A program made the translations under genes and the position numbers. Below are positions 39,001 through 53,300 of a stretch of 64,000 nt of DNA, in pieces. How positions within the stretch are numbered: position 1 is the first letter of the stretch; each line of letters opens with the position of its first letter. Under the pieces are notes generated by a model. The model saw only the letters and a list, made by a program, of their open reading frames with translations, had not been told where the DNA came from and ran no database searches. Origin of the DNA: Burhinus oedicnemus (lineage: Eukaryota; Chordata; Aves; Charadriiformes; Burhinidae); the NCBI GenBank assembly GCA_008921705.1, contig VFFE01007653.1, forward strand, positions 1,405,209 through 1,469,208, read 5' to 3'.

Positions 39001-42000
39001 ACTGCACACAGCAGAGATGGGGTTTTATCATTTTTTCTTAATTAACAGTGAAACTCTTGCAGAACTGGGTTCCTCTGCTCAGCTCGCATGCAGCCCCCAT
39101 CCACACACCTCCTTCAGACACTGCCCAGCAACTCACAGCTCAGCCAGAACTAGTTCACCCACATTTCCTCTGCTTGCTTCTACATTAACTCTTTGACAGG
39201 GCTTAAACACCATTAAAGCACTTGGACACCAACTTACTAGCTTGAAGGTCTTTGCTGCCCACACCAGGTACTGGCTGTGCTATGACACCCTCCAGCTCAG
39301 CCTGGAGCTGTAAGCCACCACTTTCCATCAGTCGTTCTCCTCCTTGCAGCTTCCCTTCCCCCAGGCATGTTCTGAGCACACACCCCCCCAAACCCTGCTG
39401 AGCCCCCCCACCCACGTGGTACCCATTGCTCCTGCAGCCAGTGCAGCACCAAGACCTCACTGGCCACCCTCACGACTCTCCCCCAGAGGCCAGTCTGCTC
39501 CCCGAGCCCCACCAAGCAGCTCAGGTCCACCTGGGAGGTAACAAGCAGCTCATGATTCACAGCTGCAGCACTGCCGAAGCCTCTGCATTCAGCAGAGCCA
39601 AGCTGCCCATCCTTCGTTTTGCTCAGCTCTTTCTGCTAAATACTAAGCTCTTCCACCACCCAGCCCAAGGAGCCGTGCCTCTGCATAGTCCTCTTTGCCC
39701 TTTGTTCTTACTGTTTCTTTAGAAATTGTTTTCCACTCTGTATTAGAGCATTTTCTGTTCCAGCCTTATCTCTCCACCCTCGGTCCTTGAAGCCAGCTCT
39801 AGCTGCAATTACTAGCCGTCATTGGGCATCCAGGGGAAGAAGCCAGCGAGCGAGTCCCAGCTGGGGAAGGTGTCTTGGTCTACATCCAGCTCCCTCAGCC
39901 CAAGTTGGGCAGTTTCTGGGCCTGTCCTTTACTACTGACTCTCTGTTTCTGCACCTCAAAATCTGCCAAAAATTCAAAGGTGATGCCGTCTGCCTCTCAG
40001 AAGTCTTAATAGCAGCCAGACAAAAAAAAAAAGAAAAAAAAAAAGGCTCAAGAAAAATGCAGATTTAACCTACACTGAAGCTGCTCATTTTTGACCAATG
40101 CATGAGTTAAGCCAGGCTGTACATAACTCTTCTGATTTCATTTCAGTCAAGTACCAACCTCAGCTCCTTGAAGAGCTCTGGCCTTTTCCTGCTCCTGCTC
40201 TACTCTAGCAGTGATGCACCCTTTAGGTAAGGGCACTTCTACACCACAGGTTACACAGAGGATGCCCTCATCCTCACCCACAGGACTGTGCCTGCTCCTC
40301 AAATCCCTTAAGGATTTTACAGAAACTCCAGCTTTCTTCTAATCCCTTTTTCAACCTTAATTTTCACATTCATACAACAGGAAACTATTCTATCAGGACC
40401 ACTTTTGTTAAGCAGCAAGAGAAAGGTGTTCCAAGAAAATCAAGGTCAAGCACTTGCAAGATGAGAAATCCAGAACCTGACTGAAGGGCAGGAAGCACAA
40501 GCCTGTGCAACCTTCAAGCCCTTGCAGGCATGCATCACGTGTTAGCCTTTGACTGCATGAGCACATACCAATCACCTGGCAGGACACCCGCCTTACTCAG
40601 TATTTTGGTTTTACCTACTTAACACATCATACACACTGCACAAAATACAGTACTCCTGCCCTCCTCATAAGTGTGCCTCTGGTAGTACTCTTGTACCGAG
40701 TCCTTCACCAACAGTAACTTACCTTCATATCCTTGTGGTTAGCCCACAGTATGGTCCATTTTCTCCAAATAAATAAATTACCAAGATTAAGATAAAAATT
40801 TTCAGAAACACCCACTAAAAATCAACATCTTGCTTGCTTACTGTTAAACCTGGCATGTCCTGACCAGCTTTATGTTCTCTCAACATAAAGCAAAAAAATG
40901 TAAAAAAATAGAGACAAGAAATAAAGAGAACCACATTAAACCTCTACATGAATCACTTCAGATTTTGACTTTCTTACACTGCAACTGCATAATTTGAGAT
41001 CATCACATGCAGCAAATGTTGGCTGTGATCTTACATGAGACCAGCCACAAAGAGACGGGGAGGAACACTTCACCAGCATCAGAAGACAAGACTCTCGCTT
41101 TCAGCTACATGATCTGCATGGAAACATGCTGCAGACCTTTCTTTTCAAAATTACAAGTTTTTGCCCCCTCCTGTTTGCTCCCATTTATTCTTGCTACTGA
41201 AATTTCCCTCTTTTGCCACTGAGTTCTGCCTAGTTTTAGCTGCTTTCAGCCCACCTTCTGGGCTCTGCCACCCTGCAGCTGCATCCTCAGTGGCCTGGTC
41301 AGCCAAGGAAAACTGGCCCCACAAAGGTACATATTTGGCAGTTAAATGACTGAGAACAGATCCTTGCAGTCGGAGCACAAGGTAACCGCAACCACAGCCA
41401 GTATCATCAGTTCCACCTGCAACAATGTGTTCATTTTTCAGTTTCATCAAACAGAAGACTAAAAATCAAATTATGCTAATTTATAGTTTAACTGGAACAT
41501 TAAGGTATTTCATTAACCTCAACTAAGAATGTTTTTTATTCTGTACAAAGATCATTTGAGCATGCCCAGTTCGGAGGTGGACAATGAAAAAAATCAGAGC
41601 AGAGAAAAAGTCCTCATGTGAGGACTTCACATTCCTACTCAAGCTTCTTTTTGAAACAGCTTTCTAATGCAGACAGAAGTATTTCTCGGCTTTTGGTAAC
41701 GAAGTGTTTACAGATTAGCATAAACAGTGGCTTGATTCAGTAGGCTGTTTACAGTGCACGTCAATTCCTTACAGACCAGCTCATTTCAAACATTATCCTT
41801 TCAAACAGTATACCTTGTTGCCTAAAGCAATGTTACAGGGAAAAAAGTGAACCTGGTAATTGATGAAGACGCCCTTCAGCCTGGCTATAATTTAAGTTCT
41901 GTATATCCTGGGCAGGAAACACGATACTCATGATGAGAGCCACCAGTAACACCAGTAAGTACAAATGGCAAGCATAGAAAATAAGTTATTGTTAACAATT

Positions 42001-45000
42001 CTACAATGTCCCCTTGTGTTGCATTCAAATTGTGTGTGTGTACAGGTATGCCACGATACAGTCATTTGAGCTCAGATAGGATGCTCCATAACTTGCTAGA
42101 GATGGTTCCACTTCAGCAGTCTTGCAACAGGAAGGAATGGGAGATGGAAGATGCAAAGATTAGAACAGCTCAGAGCTGCCAGACATCAAGCTATCACACA
42201 GAAGGAGTAAGGATCAAAAGGAAGTCACTGTACCCAAAGCCACCATACTAGAATAAGCAGGATCAGAGCTGCACATCATGTCCTGCTATTGGCTACAATG
42301 AGTAACCGATTGCAGGAAAAGCTACGTTACCTTCCTTGACCCAACTGTGAGAACACTAAGGCAACAGCGATACTGTCTGGCTCCGGGGCAGGGCAGGAGC
42401 TGTCTGTTGGCACCTGATGCAAAAAGGCCTGTTTTAGAATCGATAGGCTTAGAAGGTAACTCAGGACAGCACACAGCCAGTGTGGTGAGCTAGCAAAATG
42501 CAATAGCTCAGGCTACATTCATCCTTCAAGCATTTGGAATTTTTTGCATCAGTTCTCAAGTCTGACTGCTTCCTGGCAGAGTGGAAGGAGTTTGCTTTCC
42601 TTCACTTCCCAAGCTGAAACTCTGTAATGCCTTGCTTAGTACCACCAGAAGCAGTTATCTCCCCACACCTCCTAAGGGGAACTCAAGTTCTCTCATATTG
42701 ACCCAAGCTCCATCAGCCTGATGATGTGCAGATGCTTCTCTGGAAGTCAGCAATCATACCAGCTGCCAAGAATACTCCCCTCCACGTCAAAGGTGTATTT
42801 TTGACCTGGATAGGATAGGATAGTAAATGAGCATTTACCCTGCAAGTATGAAACGTCATTTCTCTGTAACAATCATGCTATTGCCAGGGGAACAAATAGC
42901 TGCATACTAAGAGGATGTCCAAGGAAGCTGTACCCAGAATAAAGCCTAAATAGCAAGCATACTCTCAGGTATTCTCATAGGGATTTAAGAAATGCGTGCC
43001 GCTACAGACCCTGTAAGACCTCACATCTCTGTCAAATGACCAGATCTACACAAGAGATTGCAACAGAACCAGGCTTTTGTAGGCACTGAATTCAGTAACA
43101 GAGCAGTACACTCCACTGACCAACTGGTCGAAGGCACGGATTTTTCTTTAGTCTGAAGGTCTTACCCGGATTGCACCACACCAAGAGATACACCGCAGAA
43201 GCTGCTTACAGATCTCTGCGGAAGCACAAACCTCCAGACAGGAGGAAGTTTTCCATACACACCTATGCCTCACACAGAGCCAGACGGCCTCGCAAATCGC
43301 TGCCAGAGCTGGCTTAGCAAAGGCATCGCCAGCTACCGCTAGGAAAGGCCGAAGAGAGAACCAGGGAAGGAAACAAACATCACTTAGTTTGCAATAAAGC
43401 TCACTGATGACTATGAATAACAGCACGAGGAAAGCTGACCAGCTGGTCAGCACATTTATCATCCTAATGAGCCAATAATTCTTGGTGCACAACAGCAGTA
43501 ATCCTTAATCAGGCCAAAAGTTCCCTGCAGCTGAGTAAACTGCCTCAGCCACTGTCTAGCAGCAAACAGAAAACAGGGAAAAACAAAGACATCTTTGACT
43601 AAAGTCTCCCTCCAGTTTCTAGCAGCCAGCTGTTTAAACGTATTTACTGAATAACAGGTATTCTTTAAAGAAGAAACACTAAAGTTGAGGTCTTCATAAT
43701 AAATACAGAAAATTATTTTCCCCCACAGGCAATTGCATAGGAGAACAAAAATCAATTTCCTTCACACTTGCTAACATTTCTCAAAGACTGGAATGACAGG
43801 CAGCAAAAATCTACTTTAGACCCTTGATTGGGTCCAATATGCATCAATGGACAACTTTACTGTAATCAATGCTTTTCACGAAAGATCTAGCTCCTCTTAC
43901 CAGTTAAGAGCGAGAGGCCCTGTACAGGTCAGTGAGGAAGGCCTCTGGTCATTCTCAATGAGGTAAAGGAGCCCCAGCTCCCTACCATAAACACAGGTAC
44001 CCTCCATACCAGCAGCAGACACGGGGGACACAACCCTCGTCACCAGTAGATCAGAAAATCAGTGAGTGACTCACCACTCATCTTCCCTTTTGAACAAGGA
44101 TGGGAAGGGGAACCAGGAAGATACGGGTCTCTGCCAATGAAGACAGCATGAAGAGGAGAAATGGGAGAGACTGCAAAATCACACAGCATTGCCATGTCTG
44201 CATGCAGCAACCAGTGACTACTGGCATTGAAGTCAAGCTCTTTCAGCCCAACAGTGACAAACTACCTCCAGCAGACATTCTTTAACATCCAAAGCTTGCT
44301 AGACTCTACTAAGGGAATGGGCAAGCTTAGTCCACCAACTTCTTAAGCCTTTAAGGCAGACTTCCTTGCTGGTGTTTTAATCTGCTCAAGCAGAAAAACA
44401 AGGGAGGATGTATCCTGGGAAAGGATTGTGGTTTATGTACGACAGAAGAGAAAGGCCACTGAACTACTAAAATTGCCCTGGGAAAGGAACAAAGTCAAAG
44501 ATGGAAAAAGTTGCATTGTTACATATTAGAGAATCAGATTTCATTCTGCTTTACATCCTTTAAGCACTGAACAAAAGGGAGGGGAACAGCACAAAAGAAT
44601 GCTTTCATACATTTTATGGAAGTAAAATATGAAAACCAAACTTTGTTTCATGTGACGTTTCCCAGGAAAATAAAAATCAAAAACTCAACTGAAAACAGAG
44701 TTCCTCAGTAAGTGATTAAAGAAAGTGTTTCTTAAGGTGGCAAGAGGACCAATATACTACTCAGCTTTCCCGTAAGTAAACATAACATAAACCAATCCAA
44801 TTCCTCAGTGGAAACACCAAAGCTTCCCCACTTCCATATTGCAGTGAAGGGCACACTGAAGTAGCAGAGCAGGCAGATAACCATTTAAGCTAGGGGCTAT
44901 GCAGACCTCTGACACATCTCTGAACTATCAGAACAGGTCGCTGTATAGGACTAGAACTGAATCCACAAGTATCAGATGGTTAAGGCTATGCATCTGCATA

Positions 45001-46418
45001 ATGTCAAATCCCAGTATCAAACATACCAGACTTCAGAAACGCAAACACGTTGTAGGAGTACAGAGTAACTATGTCTGTGCATAGACCCAGGACAAACAAC
45101 ACAACAGATACAGGCAAAGAACCCACACAGTTAGAAAAGTAGTTACAAAGGCTGTAAGGGCATTTCATTCTACAAAGCAAAACCACTGCTCAATTCCTGT
45201 TACCTCCTTTGTTCACAGCTCATTATAACCAGTGCTTCCATTACCAGTTTCAGGTTATAAACTACTGAAGCAGAAGTAATAAGTATAACTATTATTTCTG
45301 CTTTCTCTAAGAGAATTTTCTAAATTACAACCTGTAAGTTTCCCAAGTCTATACACTTAGTGTAACACAATTCTATAATTACAGTATCTTCCCAAAGGGT
45401 TAATTATAGGGTGACACTTGTTACTAAACTGAATAAAGAAGGGGAAAAAAGTCTACATCCCACTTTGAGAAATACTAAGGCAAAAAAATTTTCACTTCAT
45501 CATAAAAATAGTGTATTCACATACCACTAAGTAACTAGGGTAGGCAGAAGAGACTTTTGATAGGATGTGAAAACCAAAAAGGGAATCGACTACACCAAGG
45601 TGTCAAAAATAGTAAAAAAACAACCTGCAGGAGAGGGAAAGGAGAAAGGTGTGTAAGGCATACAGATAAGAAAGACTTCATTACTTATATGGCAGCTTTC
45701 TCTTTAAAAAAAAGAAACATATTTATCCTCTTAAATTTAGATGAGAAAATAGCATATTTCAGTATGTTGTGCCAGAACTAACTACATCAACATCTGCATG
45801 CCTGTTCCAAGACAAAAACTGACCTCTTGAATAGGTATCTCTATTTAAACTAATAAAAAAAGAAACATACCACCTTTGGCCCAAAATAGATAGATGCCAC
45901 CTTATTAAAAAGGTCTTTTCCTAAAGAAGTTAAATATGGACAAAATCAACTTTATAAATATTTTTGCTTTAAAGGTCTAAATTGTAAATTACTTACTATA
46001 AGAAATAATACAATTCAAAAATATCTTGAAGGGGGAATGTCTCTCTCTATATATAAGCTATGTTATAAATGTATGTGACATCACCAAGGGCCGTTGTGCT
46101 TATGAATTAATGGTACACAGTTTGTATAACCCTGTGGAAAATATTTAAAGAACTAAAACGAACCAAATAAAACTATAAATAATAAAATATTGGTTTTTAA
46201 ATATGTGATCATAAAGAAAACGTTTGACACACAGTAAGCAAAACAGGTGCTTACTGCATAGATATACTTCTGCTGCTATAAAAGCATGCTATTTTTACCT
46301 CATTCTGAAATGCAGTCACTGCTGCCAGAATACATTTAATATAAATGCAAACAAAACCTATCAGATTTAAAAGCAAATTCCTTGATGCTATGCACTGAGA
46401 CAATACTCTGTAAATCAG
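33071..46418. other. Intergenic DNA downstream of GPBP1, no gene recognised
   Basis: About 13 kb with no recognisable exon, LTR or CR1. Homopolymer runs occur at 33617-33632 and 40021-40044. The part above about 44 kb is AT-rich and could include additional GPBP1 3' UTR if distal poly(A) sites are used. Confidence 0.5.
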
Positions 46419-47198
46419 TTTATTTTCCATGTAGTGGACAAATCCAGTCAGTGTATTTATTTTTCTGCATGTGAATAGTAAAATCAAAGTGCTTATTTTC
46501 CCACAAGAAATGCATTCACTGTGAGAATACTGGGTCTTGCGATACCCCATAAAGCTTTCAATTTAAAGGTTAGTTCTAGAAATTTGGAACTGTAATATCA
46601 GGGTCTTTTGCTGTGAATAACAATGACTACACTACAAATGGCTAAAGAGCAGTTATGCGTGGAAGAAGTAGAACAGTACAACAGCTCAATTAAGGAAAAG
46701 AGTTTTAGTGCACTTTGCTCATTTTAGCCAACATGCTACATTGCCCTTTTTGCGTACAAAGTGGACTCAAGGATTTCCATTGTAAGAAAGAAATGACTTG
46801 GCAAGCAAAACACTGTGTCAAGCTGCCCTTTTTTTCATTATAGACTTGGACATTTTAAGACAGAAGCTTTACAAGACATTACACAATTCTTTGTTTTTAT
46901 TATTAAATGAGAAAGTCTGATTTGTTACACTGTCACATTGCTAGTCAGAAATGCTTCAGTGATGAAGAAAGTCAATGCTGGGTCAACCCAAGTCCTCATT
47001 CTAAAACATTCGTTTACAAAGAAATTATAGTCATGTTCAACACACCCAACACAACATTCCTTGCTTTCTTCAGAGAAAAGTCCCATCATTCTTGCTCTAG
47101 CGGGTATGTTACTACATAAATTAGGAATTTTTTTTGGACAACACATCCCCAAATTTTCATGAGATCAAAACGGGCTTCTACAGATGTTACAGAAGTCT
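46419..47198 (-). other. GPBP1: Probable GPBP1 3' untranslated region
   Basis: The AT-rich sequence after the stop codon should be 3' UTR. The extent is inferred from minus-strand AATAAA hexamers at plus coordinates 46896-46901, 46456-46461 and 46419-46424. The first is followed on the transcript strand by a GT-rich stretch, as expected for a proximal poly(A) site about 300 nt after the stop. The distal pair would give a UTR of roughly 750-800 nt. The true end could lie still further down and cannot be fixed from sequence alone. Confidence 0.4.
46896..46901 (-). promoter_or_regulatory. Candidate proximal polyadenylation signal AATAAA of GPBP1
   Basis: Plus-strand tttatt reads AATAAA on the transcript strand. 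It lies about 300 nt past the stop codon and is followed within 15-35 nt by a GT-rich stretch. Further AATAAA hexamers downstream (46456-46461, 46419-46424) are alternatives. The hexamer is common in AT-rich DNA, so usage is not proven. Confidence 0.35.
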
Positions 47199-47357
47199 TC
47201 ACACATCATCATCATCTGATGTATCACTGCTGCTCGTCTCAGAATCCTCATTCTCCAGAGCAGGTTTGAAAGTGCTGTTTTTCCAGGGGCTAAATTTAAA
47301 ATCACAGATGAGGCCATTTTTCAAAATGCCATTTTTCCGAAGGCCATTTTTTTGTAA
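47199..47357 (-). CDS. GPBP1: GPBP1 terminal coding exon with stop codon, residues ~420-471
   Basis: After a ttcatttcag acceptor, 52 codons and a TGA follow. The exon opens with three consecutive five-residue units ending KNG ([15 protein letters not shown]), then [17 protein letters not shown], and ends in a Ser/Asp-rich tail ([13 protein letters not shown]) with sites suited to casein kinase 2. The stop codon is the complement of 47199-47201. Confidence 0.96.
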   Translation of the reverse strand, partial: LQKNGLRKNGILKNGLICDFKFSPWKNSTFKPALENEDSETSSSDTSDDDDV

Positions 47358-50300
47358 CTGAAATGAAAAAACAAGATGTATTTAGACAAAGAAAAAGCTA
47401 AATACAACAATCTGCTGCATTTCAACATCCTCTAGATCTTCATCTCTGGGCTACATTAGATCTACAAAACTACCTTCTCAGATGTACACCCAAAGGAAAA
47501 CTCCCCTGACAGCCTTCACTTCTGGGCCAACCACCTGGACCCAAGCGCCTCCAATTGTGCTAAGCTTCTGCAGTCAATGAGAGCTTACCCTCTTCTCGCC
47601 CACTTCCTCAGACGTCTTGCCCCAGTGATCCCTCCTCCCACATGGTCTCTCCTGCGATGCAGTCCCTTTTTCCACAGTGCTGCAAACATCTGTGCTAAGA
47701 AGGGCAGGGTCTGCAATAAAGGAAGGGGCCCAGAAGAGGAGAAGCAGCAGGGAGGTATGGGTATCCCAGTCTGTCTTCCCAATCTGTCTACCTGATGCAG
47801 CTGGAAAGTCAAAGACACTGGAGAGAAAGGAAACAACTGATTCTACAACAAGAAAGGAATTACTGCATTTCCACACGTAGTGCAGAAGCTGGGCAATATA
47901 AGCCAAGCATTTAAGAGATTAATATTCCAAATGCTCTAATTAATACACGTGTACCTAGACTTATGGAAAAAAAAAATGTTCAGATTTAACATTCCACAAG
48001 ATTCTCCCTTCCAGCTCCTCCTCACTGACCCCATCAGGTATATACAATACTCCTAATTTAAAAAAAAAAATAAAATCAAGACTAGATTGCCTTTTCGGAC
48101 TTTGTTACTAGTCATTTAAATGTCTCTCAGTTTCCAACAGAGAAGATTCAGATTTTGGAGAAGCAAGGAAACTGCATAAAAACCTTGAAAGAAAATTCCC
48201 TTTCCTCAGGCTATGCTGAGGAACTGGGAAGCCTGTGGAATTCTACTACCAGCAATGATGAAACTACTTAGAAGTACCTCCTTACCCTTCCCGTGGTATT
48301 TTGAGAACAGGCCTTACCTACATTAAGCACTGGTCTCCCATCTTTATAAAGCAACTATTCTTCCAAGAGCACAATACTGAGGCAGCAACATCCCTAACCA
48401 TCAAAATTACTGCAGATCCTCCTCAAAGGTAGGCATTTAGGGTACCCAGCTACAAGTTCATAATGGAACATTAACTTTGTGTTACCTGTTCACTAATGAC
48501 TCGGAACTCCCTCATCTCATCCTCTGTTAGTGGAGCACATGTTTCATCATTTTCACTGTCTTCCTGCCAGCCCATCTCCTTTAACAACCTTTAAAAAGGA
48601 CAACATTAAGGAATTTGCTTCACATACTGAGACATTTCAAGCTCTGCCTATGTATATGTGTAAATGTATGTGCACAATGGCTGTGCATTGGGCAAACTTG
48701 CAGGTGACGCCAATGAGTGTTGTTAAAACCATAATAAAAGCCTGGAATTGTAGAAGAAGGGGAGAACAGTACTACTCTGTTTAAACAAAAAAGTTAACAT
48801 GACAATAATAGAAATGAAAATTACATCCTCTGTAGTATTTGAACCAAATTGGACAACATAATAGCCAGGAACAATTAAATCCTCAGGAAGCATCAGAAAT
48901 AACATGCAAGTCATCCAAAAACCTCTTATAAGAGAATAGGTATATTTGTAAAGACATACAGAAAAAGACTCACAATGCCAAATGCACTTCAATGATAGTT
49001 ATATTTTTGGCAACAGCAATTTGAGTTAAAAAGTTTTACTGCAAGCAAGCTAAGATGTTAACAGAATTGTGTACAATGAAGTGAATAGTTACAGAGCTCC
49101 TGTGAATGTAAATAAAATTTAGGGCAATGGTTAATTAATGGTTAAGTAACATTGTCTGAAGTTAGCAGGACTGCTGTCCCTTTAAAGCGACACCAGGCTT
49201 CTAGAATGATTAAAGAAGTGTGAACTACATAAAAAATGAAACTTCAGATTAGCAAACTTGACACCAACAGGATGGCTGCATGTTGGAAATTTCCCCAGCA
49301 GAAGGGAAGCCCAAGACATATTTTGTACAAGATGTGCCAATACTGTTACTAGGTACACACAAATATCCTGTGAGTTAAACTGGTCACTCCAAGTCCAATT
49401 TATCATGAAAAGACTTACCATAACATCTGTCTACATGCACGCAGAGGTCACAGCCAAAGGGCTGGGACAGTATGGAGACACAGCCTCTCCAGGATACCAC
49501 AAAGTAAAGACAATTGCCCAGAAACCCTAAGAAGGCCATTCAAAGTAATTTAAATTGAAAAATGATAGTTAGACTTCCACTTTCTACTCAAAAAATGATC
49601 ACCAGCAGCCTCTAGTGGCCAAAGATTTCTGTCTCCATAGCCAAAGGATGAAATAAAGGAACAGGGCAGGGTGCATTTCATTGTTTATACTCATGAGGGA
49701 TAAGAGGTCATGAAAGCTTCCCTTTTGTAGTACCTGCAGAGGAAAGTTCTCTAGTCCAATGTATATATATAATCTATCGCTAAAAAAAATAATACTCTAT
49801 TACTGTAATTACTAATTACTGTAATTACTAATCTATTACTGTAATTCTGTAGTTGCCAGAAACAGTAAGAATGTGACACAGTTCATAACAAGCTCATCTC
49901 CAGACTGAGTTGTGATTTCCCAGCAGCATCATTCTGGTCTCTACCAGTTGCTACTACAGTTACTTTTATGAGATACTAGAACTGTATCAACTGCTTTTTG
50001 GAGTTACTTTCTCCCTTTCCAGTGCACTGCCTTGTGATATCACTGACAGTGTCAACTAGTCAGCTACAGAAATAATTAATTACTTTAACAATGAGGAAAA
50101 ACTCACTGAAGTTTTACATAAAATGCAGCATTTAAAGTATTAGTAATACAAATAGCAATTACATGCATTGTTCCTCCTAGACATGCAGATCAAAATCAGA
50201 GGGATGAAGTCACTAGGCAGTTTGCTTTATTTCTTTATAAGGAAATACATCGAATCGTCAGTAAAGCAAGTTTAAGTCAGTACACAAGCCTAGTAGAAAC

Positions 50301-53300
50301 AAAGTATATTCCATGTTAAATTAGTACATGTCTGAAAGTTAAACTTTGACAGTACTTGTTAAACATTTTATGTGTTCTCAGTTTTCAGATTCTGACTTCT
50401 GAACTACTAAGAATTTCTGACATGCTCACTTACCATGAAGGAACACTCTTCATATTATATAAAGTACATACCTATGCTCTGCCTCAAGTGAGCTGGAAAG
50501 AACATCTGCCTGAGGGAAAGCTGAAGACTGAATGATCTGTTGAGATATAATTGAAGCATTGCCATTCTCCTGTGGAACTTCATTTTCAAAGTTTCGGTTT
50601 ATATCTCTCCCATGATGAGGACTGTTGCTGTTATGCAAGTTAAAGGACTCATCGTCCTGTTAAAAATAATTATACATTACAAAGTTTAAAAGTAAATTCC
50701 ATTCACAAGTTAATGTACGCAAGTGCTGCAATTCTGTGATCCAGTTTAATTTAAATTAAGTTTACATGGAGACACGATACTACTTTGGGGGTAATTCTGT
50801 TCATACTTCCAGATATTGCAACACCTGGATACTACAGAAATCTTAAGTTATGCCACTGATCAAGAAATGTAGAAACCAACTCCCATGCTCTGCCTCAAAC
50901 TTTTTTCTACAGAGTTTCAAACATATCTTAAAATTCAAACTTATTTAAGCTGCCCTTCATACTTACAGAAATAACAGGTTATCTGCTGAACTTACAAACA
51001 ATGTTCCTCATTAAATATCAGACCCATGTGTGTCAGAAGTTTGAAAGCATGAGTTCTCAAGTTTACTTAGTGTAAGAGGCAGGTCACAGCCATCATACCT
51101 CAACCAGCAAATTCATCTGCCGTAAGTTCAGAAAGACTGGACACTCCTCTTTAAATTCAAACAACGCCCCCTACTCACATGCACTCACCACAGCTTCTCC
51201 AGCTGTTGTTAACAGCAACTGTACCTTACCAGCCATGAAATAAGAACTAGGAAGAAAGTTCATTTAGAAAGCACACTGTTCAGGTTCACTCAAATACTAA
51301 AAGCTCTTTAATCCTACACACCAGAAATGTTTCTTTTTATTCTACTTGTTCAGCAACCTGTAATTGTTATTCAGTAATGAGCCAAACAGCCTCAGAATTC
51401 TTACGAACTGTAAAAACAAAGAGGAGTATGATCATTATCTAGTTAACACCCTCCTGACAGCAAAATCCCTAAACTGGGCACATAACAGCATTATCCATAG
51501 CAGGAGGCAATCATTCAATCAGACAGTTCTGCACTAGTAAGAAACCATACTTAAGAGTCCAGGATTGAGATCATCATCGTCATTTCCTTCCAACTCACAG
51601 TGTTGTCCACTTCCAGAAATTTTAAAATGCTCAGCAAGAATTTCTTAAGAACAATTATCCAAGTAAAAATACATTCAACTATTAAATCATAAGCCTGAAG
51701 AATGCATCTCAGATTATCAAATAAAATTCAGAGAAATATTAAACAATTTTAACATGTACGTGGCAAAATAGCTTCTTCCAAGTGTGATTCAGCTGCTGAT
51801 TATGATTTGCCTCATTATTTCAGAGGTGAAATCTGTTACTGCAGGCCTTAAATTCCAGCAACAGGATCACATTCTAGAAGACTGCTACGCAGTTATCTCC
51901 CCATCCACTCAGTTGCACGCCATGTCTTCTACTGATGATCATTAAAATGAATGTTGGAAATAGGACAACTATTAGTTACATGATTTGTTTAACATCTTTT
52001 CACACCTGTTAGTGAACAGCAACAGCAGGGAAAAGGAAGCGAAAAGTAAGCATGCACTTACCAACAACTACTCCAGGCTATGTGTTACATACACCTGTCC
52101 AAGGACATTACAACTTCCACTACTAAAAGCCTTTTTTTTTTTTAAAATACACTTGCTTCTGAAAATCAGCTGTGTACAATGGGACAACCAAATGCATTTG
52201 ACAGGCATCAAAGGTATTATGAACTCAAGACAATTTCAGGACAGAAACCCCCACCAAGTTCACATACTATTTTCAGAATTCTGAAGCTCAAGGCAGTGTT
52301 TCCCAATATCTTTCTAATCTTAAATCAGTATCTTTGTGTATTTCTTAAACACATATGAACATTACCTGAAACACCCATTTCAGAGTGCTCAGCCACAGAA
52401 TGCCTAATGGAAAGATGCAGATCTTTCTTAACTCACATATACAGCTAAGTCCCACTAAAGCAAATTTTATTTTGCCTGAAATAAGAACAAGGTCAGAAAA
52501 ATCAATCTTACTTTCATGAACAATGCATACTGGCACTGTTTCTTTTTTCAGGTCTCTGAATCCAAATAAACCTTCCTCAAAGCCACTCATTTTTCTAGCC
52601 GACTTGTAATTTATGGGTTTTTTTGTTTTGTTGAAACACTTTAAACAACTCATTTACAGGCTTGTAATAACCTCATCCCGAATAATACAATACTTATCTT
52701 CACTTGGACTATGTATGATAACTATGCTTATGGCTTGTTGGTGGCTAGTAGCACTGACACAAATATTCGCTGGTGCCACCCAAGCACTGCATAAACCAAT
52801 CCAGATTGGGAAAAAAAAACAAAACAAAAACCTGACACATATTATAAACAGACAGTATAGTCCTCCAAGTTCTCAATAACGAAGTAAAAACAGGTTCTTT
52901 TTATATATATATATATATATGTATAAATTGAACTACCGCTCCTACGACTAAACCAAGAATAGAGAACTCCAAGCTATCTAAACACTCTAATTAGAAAGGA
53001 AATGGTTTGAGAAGCAGAACCAAGCTTTTCAATTAGTTGTTCTGTAGGGTAAGTAACAGCCAAGGTATAAAACACTGCCCTGCACAAGTCTATGGGGCCA
53101 GATGGGATCCACACAATGGGTAGCGAGGGAGCTGGCAGAAGTGCTCACCAAGCCACTTTCATTCATTTACCACCAGTCCTGGCTAACCAAGGAGGTTCCT
53201 GTTGACTGGAAGGTAACAAATGTGACACCCACCTACAAGAAGGACCAGAAGGAGGATCCAGGGAATTACAGGCCTGTCAGTCTGACCTCGGTGCTGGGGA

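Noticed and set aside
1..46400. A neighbouring gene such as ACTBL2 or PLK2 downstream of GPBP1
   Set aside because: No actin-like or kinase motif occurs in any frame. The interval is a gene desert as far as I can read it.
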